Of a stretch of 19,048 nucleotides of DNA, positions 7,167 to 15,151 are shown in pieces; position 1 is the stretch's first letter; the number at the start of each line of letters is the position of its first letter. The DNA is from Dehalococcoidia bacterium (lineage in GTDB: Bacteria > Chloroflexota > Dehalococcoidia > SM23-28-2 > RBG-16-64-32). A model generated the notes under the pieces. It was not told the DNA's origin, searched no databases, and saw only the letters and a program-made list of their open reading frames with translations. The position numbers and the translations under genes were made by a program. The stretch covers positions 1 through 19,048 of the forward strand of contig JAUYGU010000148.1 of NCBI GenBank assembly GCA_030690405.1, read 5' to 3'.

Positions 7167-8540
7167 CTACCGGATGAACCCTTCGTACTGGCGCATGAGG
7201 AGTTGGGCTTCGATCTGGCGCATCGTGTCGAGGACGACACCGACGACGATGATGAGACCGGTGGAGGTGATGCCGAAGGCCAGCGACTGCCCCCGCAGGC
7301 TGAGGCCGCCGCCGACTATCGCCGCGAACACGAACGGCGCCACCGCCACGAAGCCCAGGAAGAAGGCGCCGCCCCAGGTGATCCGCAGGAGCACCCGGTT
7401 GATGTACTCCTCGGTGGGGCGCCCGGGCCGTATGCCGGGCACGAAGCCGCCCTGCCGCTGCAGGTTCTCCGCGAGGTTCTGCTGCCCGAATACGACCAGC
7501 GTGTAGAAGAACGTGAAGATGACGACGGTGACGAACAGGAACGCCCAGTACCCCCAGTTGCCCGGGTCAAACACGCCCTGGATCCACCCAGCGGCGTTGG
7601 CGATGAACGCGTTGTCGGAGGTAGCGAAGATGCTGCCCACGTAGGCCGGGAAGATGATGATGGAGAAGGCGAAGATGAGCGGGATCATGCCGACGGTGTT
7701 CACCCGTAACGGGATATGGGTCTGGCCGGACTGCCGGTACATGCGCCCGCTACGGAACACGCTGCGCGAGTACTGGACGGGGATTCGCCTCTGCGCCTCC
7801 TGGAAGACGACGATCAAGTACAGCAGCCCGATCATGAGCGCGCCCAGGAGAACGGTGTTGGTGATCGTATCGCCCGTTCCCGTGTACAGCTGACCGGCGG
7901 CGTACTGGGGTAGCCCGGCGATGATGCCGGCGAAGATGAGGATGGAGATGCCGTTGCCTATCCCGCGCTCGCTGATCAGTTCACCTAGCCAGACCAGGAA
8001 CATCGTGCCCGCGGTCATGGAGATGATCATGGAGAGGGTGGGCAGAGCCTGAGCACCGCTAAGCCCGATGCCAGCCGTGCCGGCAAACCCCTGCTGGCTC
8101 TGGATGAGCACGAGCTGTCCGTACCCCTGGACGAAGGCCATGGGCACCGTCATCCAGTGGGTGTATATCTGGATCTGGCGCCGGCCTTGCTCGCCCTCCT
8201 TGGAGAGCGCCTGCAGGGTGGGCACCAGCGGCACCATGAGCTGCATGACGATGGACGAGGTAATGTACGGGTAGACTCCCATCGCCGCCACGCTCATATT
8301 CTGGAGAGCGCCGCCGCTGAAGATGTTCATGAAGCCAAGGACGGTGTTGTTTCGGAAGATCTCGTCCAGGGCGGCGGGATTGACGCCCGGCACCGGCAGG
8401 TTGGACACGAAGCGGAACACCACCAGCAGGGCGAGGGTGAAGAGCAGCTTTTCGCGAATATCCGGCTGGAAGATAGCGTTGTAGGCCGCCTGCAGGAGTT
8501 GCGGCCGCTGCTGCGGGCGCGCTCTAGCCGCTGTCGCCAT
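7167..8540 (-). CDS. secY: Preprotein translocase subunit SecY
   Basis: SecY forms the protein-conducting channel in the cytoplasmic membrane. The 457-residue protein has about ten hydrophobic segments, beginning at LLFTLALLVVFRF (about 32-44). It also has the plug region FSGGALQNMSVAAMGVYPYI (about 74-93), GELISERGIGNG (186-197), the cytoplasmic loop QRRIPVQY (250-257) and GGFVPGIRPG (364-373), and ends with a short basic tail. The ATG at 8540 lies inside the last 17 bp of rplO, with GGAGA as ribosome-binding site. The L15-SecY-Adk order is standard. Confidence 0.98.
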   Translation of the reverse strand: MATAARARPQQRPQLLQAAYNAIFQPDIREKLLFTLALLVVFRFVSNLPVPGVNPAALDEIFRNNTVLGFMNIFSGGALQNMSVAAMGVYPYITSSIVMQLMVPLVPTLQALSKEGEQGRRQIQIYTHWMTVPMAFVQGYGQLVLIQSQQGFAGTAGIGLSGAQALPTLSMIISMTAGTMFLVWLGELISERGIGNGISILIFAGIIAGLPQYAAGQLYTGTGDTITNTVLLGALMIGLLYLIVVFQEAQRRIPVQYSRSVFRSGRMYRQSGQTHIPLRVNTVGMIPLIFAFSIIIFPAYVGSIFATSDNAFIANAAGWIQGVFDPGNWGYWAFLFVTVVIFTFFYTLVVFGQQNLAENLQRQGGFVPGIRPGRPTEEYINRVLLRITWGGAFFLGFVAVAPFVFAAIVGGGLSLRGQSLAFGITSTGLIIVVGVVLDTMRQIEAQLLMRQYEGFIR

Positions 8541-8985
8541 TGCCGATCTCCTGGATGCTGCCGCCCGCCGCCTCGATCTTCTCCCTGGCGGTCATGGAGA
8601 ACTTGTGCGCCCTCACGGAGAGCGCCCGCGTCAGTTCGCCCATGGCCAGCACCTTCACCGGGCGCCGCAGCGTGCTCAGTATCCCGGACTGCTTCAGCAG
8701 CTCCGGGGTCACCTCCGTGCCCGCCGGGAACCGCTCCAGGTCACGCAGGTTCACCGCGGAGTACTCCTTGCGGAAGAGGTTGGTGAAGCCACGACGCCGG
8801 GGCAGCCGCTTGATCAGGCGCGTCTGGCCGCCCTCGAAGCCGAGCCGGGGCGTGCGTCCGGCGCGCGCCTTCTGGCCCTTCAGTCCGCGCCCGGAATAGG
8901 TACCGTGGCCGCTGGCGTTGCCGCGGCCTACCCGTTTTCGGGCGTGTTTAGCCCCCTTTGGCGGTCTAAGCTCGTGGGCGTACAT
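8524..8985 (-). CDS. rplO: 50S ribosomal protein L15
   Basis: L15 is a late-assembly 50S protein. The 153-residue product begins [25 protein letters not shown], followed by the Gly/Arg-rich GHGTYSGRGLKGQKARAG and GFEGGQTRLIKRLPRRRGF that thread into rRNA, then a globular domain ending in FSMTAREKIEAAGGSIQEI. The start codon shares one base with the rpmD stop (TAATG) and the gene's last 17 bp overlap secY, so the three are probably translated as a coupled series. Confidence 0.98.
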   Translation of the reverse strand: MYAHELRPPKGAKHARKRVGRGNASGHGTYSGRGLKGQKARAGRTPRLGFEGGQTRLIKRLPRRRGFTNLFRKEYSAVNLRDLERFPAGTEVTPELLKQSGILSTLRRPVKVLAMGELTRALSVRAHKFSMTAREKIEAAGGSIQEIGNGDSG

Positions 8986-9173
8986 TAGTCTTGGGGAACC
9001 TCAGCAACCTTAACAAGGTGCCGCACTTTGATGATCATACCACGTATAGCCGGACTGTCATTATGCTCCACCGTCTGGCCCAGCCGGCGCAGCCCCAGCG
9101 CCTGGATCGTGCGCTTCTGGTCGCCGCCGTAGCCGATCGCGCTCTTGTACCAGGAGATACGCAGCTTAGCCAC
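8985..9173 (-). CDS. rpmD: 50S ribosomal protein L30
   Basis: A 62-residue product, the normal length for bacterial L30: [20 protein letters not shown], then [20 protein letters not shown] and [13 protein letters not shown]. It starts with GTG at 9173, 8 bp inside the end of rpsE, with GGGAGC upstream. Longer readings upstream give out-of-frame rpsE residues. Its stop shares a base with the rplO start. L30 is absent from some bacterial lineages but is intact here. Confidence 0.96.
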   Translation of the reverse strand: MAKLRISWYKSAIGYGGDQKRTIQALGLRRLGQTVEHNDSPAIRGMIIKVRHLVKVAEVPQD

Positions 9174-9702
9174 CGGCGGATGCTCCCGGGGAAACGGCCC
9201 TCCGCTTGGCCAGCGCCTCCTCCGGAGAGCGCAGGAGGGAGAGACCGAGTATTGTAGCTTTGACCACATTCGCCGGGTTTCGTGAGCCGAGCGACTTGGT
9301 GACGGCGTCTTTCACCCCCGCCTCTTCCAGCACGGCCCTCACGCCGCCGCCGGCGATGAGCCCCGTGCCGGGGGCGGCCGGCTTGATCAACACCCGCGAG
9401 GCGCTGAAGCGCGCCAGCACCGGGTGCGGGATGGTGGTGCCCACCATCGGGACCCTGAGCATGTGCTTGCGGGCGACAGTCGTAGCCTTGCGAATCGCCT
9501 CCGGCACCTCCCTCGCCTTCCCCATCGCCGCGCCGACGTGGCCGGCGCCGTCGCCGACGACGACGACCGCCGTGAAGTGGAAGCGGCGCCCGCCCTTCAT
9601 CACCTTGGCCACGCGGTTGATGAAGACGACCTTCTCCGAAAGCTCCATCTCTGAAGCGTCAACCTTCTCCCGCTTGCCGATGTACTTACCTGGATTTGAC
9701 AT
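9166..9702 (-). CDS. rpsE: 30S ribosomal protein S5
   Basis: S5 sits at the mRNA entry and contributes to decoding accuracy. The 178-residue protein has the S5 double-stranded RNA-binding domain ([20 protein letters not shown], then [29 protein letters not shown]) and the C-terminal domain ([21 protein letters not shown] and [15 protein letters not shown]). I chose the ATG at 9702: the minus strand reads GAGGTGATC directly before it. The GTG two codons upstream lies inside that ribosome-binding site and is unlikely to be used. It overlaps rpmD by 8 bp. Confidence 0.97.
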   Translation of the reverse strand: MSNPGKYIGKREKVDASEMELSEKVVFINRVAKVMKGGRRFHFTAVVVVGDGAGHVGAAMGKAREVPEAIRKATTVARKHMLRVPMVGTTIPHPVLARFSASRVLIKPAAPGTGLIAGGGVRAVLEEAGVKDAVTKSLGSRNPANVVKATILGLSLLRSPEEALAKRRAVSPGASAGG

Positions 9703-9711
9703 GATCACCTC
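9703..9711 (-). promoter_or_regulatory. Shine-Dalgarno that fixes the rpsE start
   Basis: GAGGTGATC on the minus strand is an extended match to the 16S rRNA anti-Shine-Dalgarno and abuts the ATG at 9702. It contains the competing GTG (9706-9708), which argues against that codon as start. Confidence 0.8.
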
Positions 9712-9712
9712 G

Positions 9713-10081
9713 TCAGAAGGAGAGGCCTCCCTTGCGGGCTGCCTCCGCCAGCGCCTTGATGCGACCGTGGTACCTGAAGCCGCCGCGGTCGAAAACGACG
9801 GCCTTGATCCCCTTCTCGGCCGCCTTGCGGGCGAGCGCTTCGCCCACCAGCTCGGCGACCTGTGTCTTCTTCTTGCCGTTGCGCTGGCCCCGCAGGCCGG
9901 CCTCCACGTCGGACGCAGCCACCAGCGTACGGCCGCTGCTGTCGTCTATCACCTGAACGTAGATATGGCTCAGGCTTCGGAACACTGCCAGCCGCGGCCG
10001 CTCCGGCGTGCCGGAGACGCTCTTGCGCACGCGGGCGTGCCGCCGTATGCGAGCTGCGTGGGTGGTCTTGGTCCTGTTCAT
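9713..10081 (-). CDS. rplR: 50S ribosomal protein L18
   Basis: L18 binds 5S rRNA and attaches it to the large subunit together with L5. The 122-residue protein has the basic N-terminal arm ([26 protein letters not shown]), [19 protein letters not shown], and the end [26 protein letters not shown]. Length is normal. It begins 1 bp after the rplF stop and ends 10 bp before the rpsE start. Confidence 0.98.
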   Translation of the reverse strand: MNRTKTTHAARIRRHARVRKSVSGTPERPRLAVFRSLSHIYVQVIDDSSGRTLVAASDVEAGLRGQRNGKKKTQVAELVGEALARKAAEKGIKAVVFDRGGFRYHGRIKALAEAARKGGLSF

Positions 10082-10082
10082 G

Positions 10083-10628
10083 CTAGTGCACCGCCTTGCC
10101 GGCCTTGCCGGCCTTGCGGCGTACGTACTCGCCCAGATAGCGGATCCCTTTGCCCTTGTAGGGCTCCGGCGGCCTCACCTTGCGGACGTCCGCCGCCGTC
10201 TGGCCCACGTCCTCCTTGTTGATCCCCCTCACGATGACGCGCGCGGTCCCCTCGACCTCGAACTCGATGCCGGGGGGAGGCGGCACCTCCACCGGCTTGG
10301 AGTAGCCAACGGCCAGCACCAGGTTCGTCCCCTGCATCTGGGCCCGGTAGCCGACGCCCTGCAACTCCAGCGTCTTGGCGAATCCTTCGCTGACGCCGGT
10401 CACCATGTTCTGCACGAGGGTACGGGTTAGCCCGTGGGCGGCGCGGTGCCGGGGATGGTCGCCGGGCCGCGCCACGGTTAGCACGCCATCGCTCAGGCTG
10501 AGCTTCATGTCGGGGATCAGGTCACGGCTGAGCTCGCCCTTGGGGCCCTTAACGGTAATCCGCGAGCCTTCGATCTTGACCTCAATCCCGCTGGGGATCG
10601 TTATCGGCACCTTACCTACGCGTGACAT
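10083..10628 (-). CDS. rplF: 50S ribosomal protein L6
   Basis: L6 lies at the base of the L7/L12 stalk near the GTPase centre. The 181-residue product has two tandem L6 domains: [20 protein letters not shown] and [19 protein letters not shown] in the first, [20 protein letters not shown] and [27 protein letters not shown] in the second. Length and order are typical. It lies 9 bp downstream of rpsH. Confidence 0.98.
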   Translation of the reverse strand: MSRVGKVPITIPSGIEVKIEGSRITVKGPKGELSRDLIPDMKLSLSDGVLTVARPGDHPRHRAAHGLTRTLVQNMVTGVSEGFAKTLELQGVGYRAQMQGTNLVLAVGYSKPVEVPPPPGIEFEVEGTARVIVRGINKEDVGQTAADVRKVRPPEPYKGKGIRYLGEYVRRKAGKAGKAVH

Positions 10629-10637
10629 CAGCGGTCC

Positions 10638-11033
10638 TCACCACACATAGCAGACGACCTCTCCGCCGACCCCCCGCCGCCGCGCCTGGCGACCGGTGAG
10701 CAGCCCCTGCGACGTTGAGATGATGGCGATACCCAGGCCACCGTAGACGCGCGGCACTTCGCGCTTCTCCACGTAGACCCGCAGCCCCGGCTTGCTCACG
10801 CGCTGGAGCCCGGTAACCGTCGGCTCCCGCCTGTCGGTGTAAGCCAGATGGATGCGCACAGTGCGCTTCACTCCGTCCTGGAGCACCTCATAGTCGCGGA
10901 TGAACCCCTCTTGCTTGAGCGTCTCCGCCAGGGAGATCTTCTGCTTGGAGGCGGGCATGTCCGTGAAGTCATGCCGCGCCGTGAGGGCGTTGCGGATCCG
11001 GGTCAGCATATCGGCGATCGGGTCTGTAACCAT
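10638..11033 (-). CDS. rpsH: 30S ribosomal protein S8
   Basis: S8 is a primary 16S rRNA-binding protein of the central domain. The 131-residue protein starts MVTDPIADMLTRIRNALTAR and ends YGGLGIAIISTSQGLLTGRQARRRGVGGEVVCYVW, both diagnostic. The ATG at 11033 lies 10 bp after the rpsN stop with AGGACGAG upstream. In E. coli S8 represses the spc operon by binding near the rplE start; I did not find a clear copy of its 16S target there. Confidence 0.98.
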   Translation of the reverse strand: MVTDPIADMLTRIRNALTARHDFTDMPASKQKISLAETLKQEGFIRDYEVLQDGVKRTVRIHLAYTDRREPTVTGLQRVSKPGLRVYVEKREVPRVYGGLGIAIISTSQGLLTGRQARRRGVGGEVVCYVW

Positions 11034-11043
11034 GGTTCTCGTC

Positions 11044-11232
11044 CTACCAGCTGGACTTCTTGACTCCGGGCAGGTGGCCTTGCAGGGCAAGCTGACGGAA
11101 GCAGATGCGGCAGAGCGCGAAGGTGCGCAGGAAAGCTCGGGGCCGACCGCAGCGATGGCAGCGGTTGCGGTGCCGAACCTTGAACTTCGGCGTTTTGCTG
11201 AATGTCTTTTCGTAGAGCGCTTTTCGGCTCAC
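11044..11232 (-). CDS. rpsN: 30S ribosomal protein S14, zinc type (S14Z)
   Basis: The 62-residue short form of S14, located in the 30S head. Cys25, Cys28, Cys41 and Cys44 (RCHRCGRP and ALCRICFR) form the zinc module that separates this type from the ~100-residue zinc-free S14 of proteobacteria. It starts with GTG at 11232 ([13 protein letters not shown]), preceded by AGAGGAGAAGCA, a good ribosome-binding site. The longer in-frame reading runs into rplE and is not family-like. Placement between rplE and rpsH is canonical. Confidence 0.97.
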   Translation of the reverse strand: MSRKALYEKTFSKTPKFKVRHRNRCHRCGRPRAFLRTFALCRICFRQLALQGHLPGVKKSSW

Positions 11233-11242
11233 TGCTTCTCCT

Positions 11243-11788
11243 CTATCGCCGGGCGAACGGCATACCAAGTAGCTCCAGCAGCCGCTTGCCCTCCTCGTCG
11301 GTCCTGGCGGAGGTTATGATGTTCACCTGGAGTCCGCGGATACGGTCGATCTTATCGTATTCGATCTCGGGGAAGATCAACTGCTCGCGAATGCCGAGGC
11401 TGAAGTTGCCGCGGCCGTCGAACGAACTGGGCGACACGCCCTGGAAGTCGCGGATACGGGGCAGGGCGGCGTTCAGCAGCCGGTCCAAGAACTCCCACAT
11501 CTGGTTCCCCCGCACCGTGGTCGAGACGCCGATGGGCATCCCTTCCCGCAGCTTGAAGTTGGCGATCGACCGGCGGGCGCGGGTGATCACGGGCTTCTGG
11601 CCGGTGATCGTCGCCACGTCGCCGGCGGCGGCGTCCAGCGTCTTCGCATCGGCCACCGCCTCGCCCATGCCGATGTTGACCGTCGTCTTCAGCGGCCGCG
11701 GCACCTGCATGACGTTTCCGTAGCCGAACTCCTTCATGAGGGCCGGCGCCACCTCCTCGCGGTATCTCTCCTTCAATCTTGGTGCCAT
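11243..11788 (-). CDS. rplE: 50S ribosomal protein L5
   Basis: L5 binds 5S rRNA and contacts P-site tRNA. The 181-residue protein has [45 protein letters not shown]-like [21 protein letters not shown], and [38 protein letters not shown]. All are family blocks and the length is normal. The ATG at 11788 lies 14 bp after the rplX stop. Another frame is open across much of this gene but carries no known motif. Confidence 0.98.
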   Translation of the reverse strand: MAPRLKERYREEVAPALMKEFGYGNVMQVPRPLKTTVNIGMGEAVADAKTLDAAAGDVATITGQKPVITRARRSIANFKLREGMPIGVSTTVRGNQMWEFLDRLLNAALPRIRDFQGVSPSSFDGRGNFSLGIREQLIFPEIEYDKIDRIRGLQVNIITSARTDEEGKRLLELLGMPFARR

Positions 11789-11802
11789 CTTCAGTACTGT
11801 CC

Positions 11803-12117
11803 TCAGTCGAAGTTAGCGTCGCACTTCTTGCAGTAGCGTACCTTCCGCCCGTCGGGAAGGACACGGTAGCCCACGCGCACCGGCTTGTTACAGGAGGGGC
11901 AGAGCGGGCGCACGTTGGCCACTGCTATCGGGGCTTCCCGTTGGATGATGCCGCCCGGCTTCTGCGGTCCGGTGGAGCGCTGGTGCCGCTTCACTATGTT
12001 GATCCCGGTCACGATGACGCGATTGGCCTTCGGGATCACCACGCGCACGCTGCCGCTCTTGCCGCGATCCTTGCCCTTCATGACCAGGACCGTATCCTCC
12101 TTGTGAACCCGGCGCAT
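11803..12117 (-). CDS. rplX: 50S ribosomal protein L24 with Cys4 zinc-like motif
   Basis: L24 initiates 50S assembly and later lies by the exit tunnel. The 104-residue protein begins with the KOW motif ([20 protein letters not shown]), followed by [20 protein letters not shown]. It ends with CPSC (73-76) and CKKC (96-99) around a hairpin, a pattern seen in many bacterial L24 proteins and suited to binding zinc. GGAGGTG (12125-12131) precedes the ATG by 7 nt. The gene starts 1 bp after rplN. Confidence 0.97.
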   Translation of the reverse strand: MRRVHKEDTVLVMKGKDRGKSGSVRVVIPKANRVIVTGINIVKRHQRSTGPQKPGGIIQREAPIAVANVRPLCPSCNKPVRVGYRVLPDGRKVRYCKKCDANFD

Positions 12118-12118
12118 C

Positions 12119-12487
12119 CTACAACACCTCCGGAGCCAGGGAGACGATCTTCATGAAGTTGCGCTCCCGCAGCTCACGGGCAACGGGCCCGAAGATTCGC
12201 GTACCCTGCGGGTTGAAGGCGTCGGACAGGATCACAGCGGCGTTATCGTCGAACCGGATGTAGGAGCCGTCGCCCCGCCGGTAAGGCTGGGCGACGCGCA
12301 CGACAACCGCGCGCACGACGTCGCCCTTCTTGACGGCGCCGCCGGGTGAGGCCTGCTTCACGGTGGCGACGATTATGTCGCCCACGCTGCCATAGCGGCG
12401 CTTGGAGCCGCCCAGCACCTGGATCACCATCACCTGCCGAGCGCCGGAGTTGTCCGCGACCCGCAGTCTGGAGTAGGACTGGATCAA
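12119..12487 (-). CDS. rplN: 50S ribosomal protein L14
   Basis: L14 is a 50S interface protein forming inter-subunit bridges. The 122-residue product has the family start [20 protein letters not shown], then [23 protein letters not shown] and [44 protein letters not shown]. The start is a TTG (12487) that overlaps the rpsQ stop in a TTGA junction. AAGAGGAGA (12495-12503), encoded by the last Glu/Lys codons of rpsQ, is its ribosome-binding site. A TTG start in such an abundant protein suggests strong translational coupling to S17. Confidence 0.96.
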   Translation of the reverse strand: MIQSYSRLRVADNSGARQVMVIQVLGGSKRRYGSVGDIIVATVKQASPGGAVKKGDVVRAVVVRVAQPYRRGDGSYIRFDDNAAVILSDAFNPQGTRIFGPVARELRERNFMKIVSLAPEVL

Positions 12488-13323
12488 GAGGACTTCTCCT
12501 CTTCCTTGGCCTCAGCTTCCGGCTCTAGTTCTGTCCCGGCCTCCGGCTCCGGCCCAGCGCTCTCCTCGGCCTCCGCCTCAGCGGCCGGCTCCGGCCCAGC
12601 GCTCTCCTCGGCCTCCGCCTCAGCGGCCGGCTCCGGCTCAGCGCTCTCCTCGGCCTCCGCCTCAGCTTCCGGCTCTGGTTCTGTCCCGGCCTCCGGCTCC
12701 GGCTCAGCGCTCTCCTCGGCCTCCGCCTCAGCAGCCGGCTCCGGCTCAGCGCTCTCCTCGGCCTCCGTGGCCTCCGGCTCTTCGACCGTCTCTTCGACCT
12801 CGCCGGCGGGCTCCTCCGCAGGCGCCTCGGGCTCCGCTTCAAGGGGGGGCTCCTCCTCGGTCGCCTCAACCGCCGCTTCCGGGAGCTCCGGGGACTCCAG
12901 TTCCGCTTCGGGAGCCGCTACCTCAGCCGGCGCCTCTTCCAGGGCTTCCTCCGTGGCTTCGACGGCCGCCTCCGCCTCTACGGGCGCGGGGGCTTCCTGT
13001 TCCTCCACCTTGACCTCGCCCAGGAGCTCCAGGTCTATCTCCTCGGCGGCCACCTCAGGACGCTCGGCGTGCACCAGCACCTCCGCCAGCTCCCACCGCT
13101 TGCGACGGGAGCGCGGCCGCGACTCTACGATGCGTACGCGGTCACCCAGCTTGGCGTCGTTCGCCTCGTCGTGCGCCACGTAGCGGCGAAGCCGCCTGAC
13201 GATCTTCTTGTACAGACGGTCACGCACGCCGCTGGCGACGGCAACGACGACGGTCTTGTCCATCTTGTCGGACACTACCGTCCCCTCGCGGGTCTTGCCG
13301 CTCGCCTGCACCAGCTCCGCCAC
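12484..13323 (-). CDS. rpsQ: 30S ribosomal protein S17 with giant acidic repeat tail
   Basis: S17 is a primary 16S rRNA-binding OB-fold protein. Residues 1-87 are ordinary S17: [43 protein letters not shown] and [20 protein letters not shown]. The family norm is 80-90 residues, but this frame continues unbroken to residue 279. The extra ~190 residues are almost only Glu, Ala and Pro, with no aromatic residue; I count about 76 acidic and 4 basic side chains. From residue 191 it is a tandem array of [18 protein letters not shown] units. The start is a GTG (13323) with GGAGGTG upstream. The tail must be disordered and strongly negative; its role is unknown. Confidence 0.95.
   Translation of the reverse strand: MAELVQASGKTREGTVVSDKMDKTVVVAVASGVRDRLYKKIVRRLRRYVAHDEANDAKLGDRVRIVESRPRSRRKRWELAEVLVHAERPEVAAEEIDLELLGEVKVEEQEAPAPVEAEAAVEATEEALEEAPAEVAAPEAELESPELPEAAVEATEEEPPLEAEPEAPAEEPAGEVEETVEEPEATEAEESAEPEPAAEAEAEESAEPEPEAGTEPEPEAEAEAEESAEPEPAAEAEAEESAGPEPAAEAEAEESAGPEPEAGTELEPEAEAKEEEKSS
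12511..12753 (-). repeat. In-frame tandem repeat array in the rpsQ tail (42-bp units)
   Basis: Five near-identical units beginning agcgctctcctcggcctcc on the plus strand occur at 12556, 12598, 12640, 12706 and 12748. The spacings are 42, 42, 66 and 42 bp (14, 14, 22 and 14 codons); the 66-bp unit carries an extra 24 bp encoding EAGTEPEP. A higher-order duplication is also visible: 12511-12617 matches 12661-12767 (150-bp offset) with about four mismatches. All units preserve the S17 frame, so this is coding expansion by slippage or unequal recombination and not a mobile element or CRISPR. Confidence 0.9.
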
Positions 13324-13325
13324 GG

Positions 13326-13553
13326 CTACTTCACCTCCACGGCGGCGGCGAGCTGCCGCTCCCGCTTGATCGTCTTCAGCCGGGCGATGACACGCCGGGC
13401 CGCCGGCAGCTCGCGGTGGTTCGCGAGCTGGCGGGTCGCCGTCTGGAGTCGCAGCGAGAAGAAGCGACGGTACGCCTCCTCCATCTCCTTGTCCAGGTCC
13501 ACGTCTGACAGCTTGCGTATGTCTTGCGTCTTGGTCTTCAGCTTCTTCGCCAT
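13326..13553 (-). CDS. rpmC: 50S ribosomal protein L29
   Basis: L29 lies at the exit tunnel rim where chaperones and SRP dock. The 75-residue two-helix protein has [52 protein letters not shown] in the expected order. The ATG at 13553 follows the rplP stop by 10 bp, and rpsQ follows after 2 bp. The rplP-rpmC-rpsQ order is canonical. Confidence 0.98.
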   Translation of the reverse strand: MAKKLKTKTQDIRKLSDVDLDKEMEEAYRRFFSLRLQTATRQLANHRELPAARRVIARLKTIKRERQLAAAVEVK

Positions 13554-13563
13554 GAGATTCCTC

Positions 13564-13980
13564 TTACGCCACCGCTTCGCGGGATACGAAACGGGTCGGG
13601 ATGGGCAGCTTGTGGGCGGCCAGGCGCATCGCCTCCCGAGCCGTATCCTCGCGCACGCCGGCGATCTCGTATATGACGCGGCCGGGCTTCACGACGGCGA
13701 CCCAGAACTCCACCGGGCCCTTGCCGGAGCCCTGCCGCGTCTCCAGCGGCTTCTTCGTCACCGGCTTGTCCGGGAACACGCGTATCCAGAGCTTGCCGCC
13801 ACGCCGGACGTAGCGCGTGATCGCGCGGCGGCCGGCCTCTATCTGGCGGGCGGTCATCCAGCAGGTGCCTTGCGCCTGCAGGCCGAAGTCGCCAAAGGCG
13901 ACGCCGTTGCCGCTGCCGGCGGCGCCTCTGCGGCGGCCGCGATGCGTCTTGCGGAACTTCGTGCGCTTAGGCTGTAGCAT
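13564..13980 (-). CDS. rplP: 50S ribosomal protein L16
   Basis: L16 helps position A-site tRNA at the peptidyl-transferase centre. The 138-residue protein begins [20 protein letters not shown] and has [40 protein letters not shown], then [24 protein letters not shown]. Arg82 corresponds to the arginine hydroxylated in E. coli L16. The ATG at 13980 lies 14 bp inside the end of rpsC. The longer upstream reading is an Arg-rich shadow of the rpsC tail, so I rejected it. GGAGG (13984-13988), from the Glu codons of rpsC, is the ribosome-binding site. Confidence 0.97.
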   Translation of the reverse strand: MLQPKRTKFRKTHRGRRRGAAGSGNGVAFGDFGLQAQGTCWMTARQIEAGRRAITRYVRRGGKLWIRVFPDKPVTKKPLETRQGSGKGPVEFWVAVVKPGRVIYEIAGVREDTAREAMRLAAHKLPIPTRFVSREAVA

Positions 13981-14806
13981 CCGCCTCCGCCTCAGCCTCA
14001 GGTTCAGTCTCAGGTTCAGTCTCAGGTTCGGCCGCTGCGACGGTCTCCGGCTCGGCCGGCGCCTCAGGTTCGGCCGCCGCGACCGTCTCCGGCTCGGCGG
14101 GCGGTTCGGCCGCCTTAGGCGCCGCCGCAGCCTCCGCTCTCCCCGGCCCCGACCGCCGCCGCGCGGGCTTGGCCGGCTCCTCCAGAATCCGGTCTCCCTT
14201 GTAGACCCACACCTTGACGCCAATGCGACCGAGGGTTGTGCGGGCCTCCGCGGTGCCGTAGTCGATGTCCGCCTTCAGGGTGTGCAGGGGCACACGCCCC
14301 TCCATCCCCTGGTCCTTGCGGGACATATCGGACCCGCCGAGGCGGCCGGACACCTTTATCTTGATGCCCTGGGCACCCCTCTGCATGGCACGCTGGATCG
14401 ACTGCTTGATCGCCCGGCGGTGGGATATCCGCCGCTCCAGCTGGTCAGCGACCGAGCGGGCGACGAGGGCGGCATCAGTCTCCGGGATACGTATCTCGTT
14501 GATGTTCACGCGTATCTTGCGGCCGCTGACCTTCTCCAGCGCGCCCCTGAGCTCGTCGACACGCTGGCCGCCGCGACCGATGACGATGCCGGGGCGGGCC
14601 GTGTTGATGCTGACCGTGACCAGGTTGGCGTTTCGCTCTATCTCAACGGAGGAGATGCCCGCGTCCGGCAGCAACCGGGTAATCGCGCTGCGGATGGTCA
14701 GGTCCTCCTTCAGGAGATGCGCGTAATCACGCCCGGCGAACCACTTGCTGTTCCAGTCGTATATGTAGCCCAGGCGGAAGCCGTGAGGGTGCACCTTCTG
14801 GCCCAT
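13967..14806 (-). CDS. rpsC: 30S ribosomal protein S3 with acidic repeat tail
   Basis: S3 forms the mRNA entry with S4 and S5. The 279-residue protein begins [20 protein letters not shown], has the KH domain with GRGG (77-80) and the C-terminal S3 domain ([45 protein letters not shown]) up to about residue 205. Family members are typically 210-240 residues. Here a basic linker ([11 protein letters not shown], about 213-223) leads into an acidic tail in which [13 protein letters not shown](A/T) is repeated at 236-249 and 250-263, finishing [20 protein letters not shown]. The start is 1 bp after the rplV stop. The tail function is unknown. Confidence 0.96.
   Translation of the reverse strand: MGQKVHPHGFRLGYIYDWNSKWFAGRDYAHLLKEDLTIRSAITRLLPDAGISSVEIERNANLVTVSINTARPGIVIGRGGQRVDELRGALEKVSGRKIRVNINEIRIPETDAALVARSVADQLERRISHRRAIKQSIQRAMQRGAQGIKIKVSGRLGGSDMSRKDQGMEGRVPLHTLKADIDYGTAEARTTLGRIGVKVWVYKGDRILEEPAKPARRRSGPGRAEAAAAPKAAEPPAEPETVAAAEPEAPAEPETVAAAEPETEPETEPEAEAEADATA
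14018..14101 (-). repeat. 42-bp tandem duplication in the rpsC tail
   Basis: Two adjacent 42-bp units (14018-14059 and 14060-14101) differ at about five positions and encode the duplicated 14-residue [13 protein letters not shown](A/T) block. The unit length equals that of the rpsQ array, though the sequences differ. The units are in frame with S3. Confidence 0.85.
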
Positions 14807-14807
14807 G

Positions 14808-15146
14808 CTACCGCTCCTCTTCCGAGACGACGATCGTGATGTTGCTGCGACGGCGGCGCATCTGGTCGGCGCGGCCGCGGGCGCGGGGCAGCGTCCGCTT
14901 GTAGACCATCCCGTCTCCCACGTACGCCTTCGCGATCCGCAGGGTGCGGGGCTGCAGGTTGTAGTTGTTCTCGGCGTTGGCCACGGCGGAGCGCACGGCC
15001 TTGGCGACGAGCCGGGCGTGCGGCGTGGGCATGAAGCGCAGCAGTGACATCGCCTCGTCCACGCGCTTGCCGCGGATCTCGTCCAGGATGACGCGCGCCT
15101 TCTTGGGCGCGATGCCGGCGTTGCGGGCGAAGGACCGTACTTCCAT
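14808..15146 (-). CDS. rplV: 50S ribosomal protein L22
   Basis: L22 lines the nascent-peptide exit tunnel, where its loop helps form the constriction. The 112-residue product starts MEVRSFARNAGIAPKKARVILDEIRGKRVDEA and has AVANAENNYNLQPRTLRIAKAYV, then the long basic hairpin RTLPRARGRADQMRRRRSNITIVVSE. I chose the ATG at 15146. The same frame stays open back through rpsS, but its content there is an out-of-frame shadow. GGAGG from the rpsS end is the likely ribosome-binding site. Confidence 0.97.
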   Translation of the reverse strand: MEVRSFARNAGIAPKKARVILDEIRGKRVDEAMSLLRFMPTPHARLVAKAVRSAVANAENNYNLQPRTLRIAKAYVGDGMVYKRTLPRARGRADQMRRRRSNITIVVSEEER

Positions 15147-15151
15147 GCTCG

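Noticed and set aside
12511..12767. Regularly spaced repeats resembling a CRISPR array
   Set aside because: The units are contiguous, lack unique spacers, keep the S17 reading frame and encode a Glu/Ala/Pro tail; no cas genes are nearby.
12484..13323. S17 tail as a separate fused gene or frameshift product
   Set aside because: The frame and codon style continue smoothly from the S17 core, with no internal ribosome-binding site and no recognisable domain in the tail.
13981..14223. N-terminal Arg-rich extension of L16
   Set aside because: It is the out-of-frame reading of the rpsC tail. L16 begins at the conserved MLQPKR with a ribosome-binding site just before it.
13817..14839. 340-codon plus-strand frame opposite rplP and rpsC, with an Arg/Leu-rich centre
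   Set aside because: The centre is the mirror of the rpsC Glu/Ala repeat; it has no family motif or ribosome-binding site.
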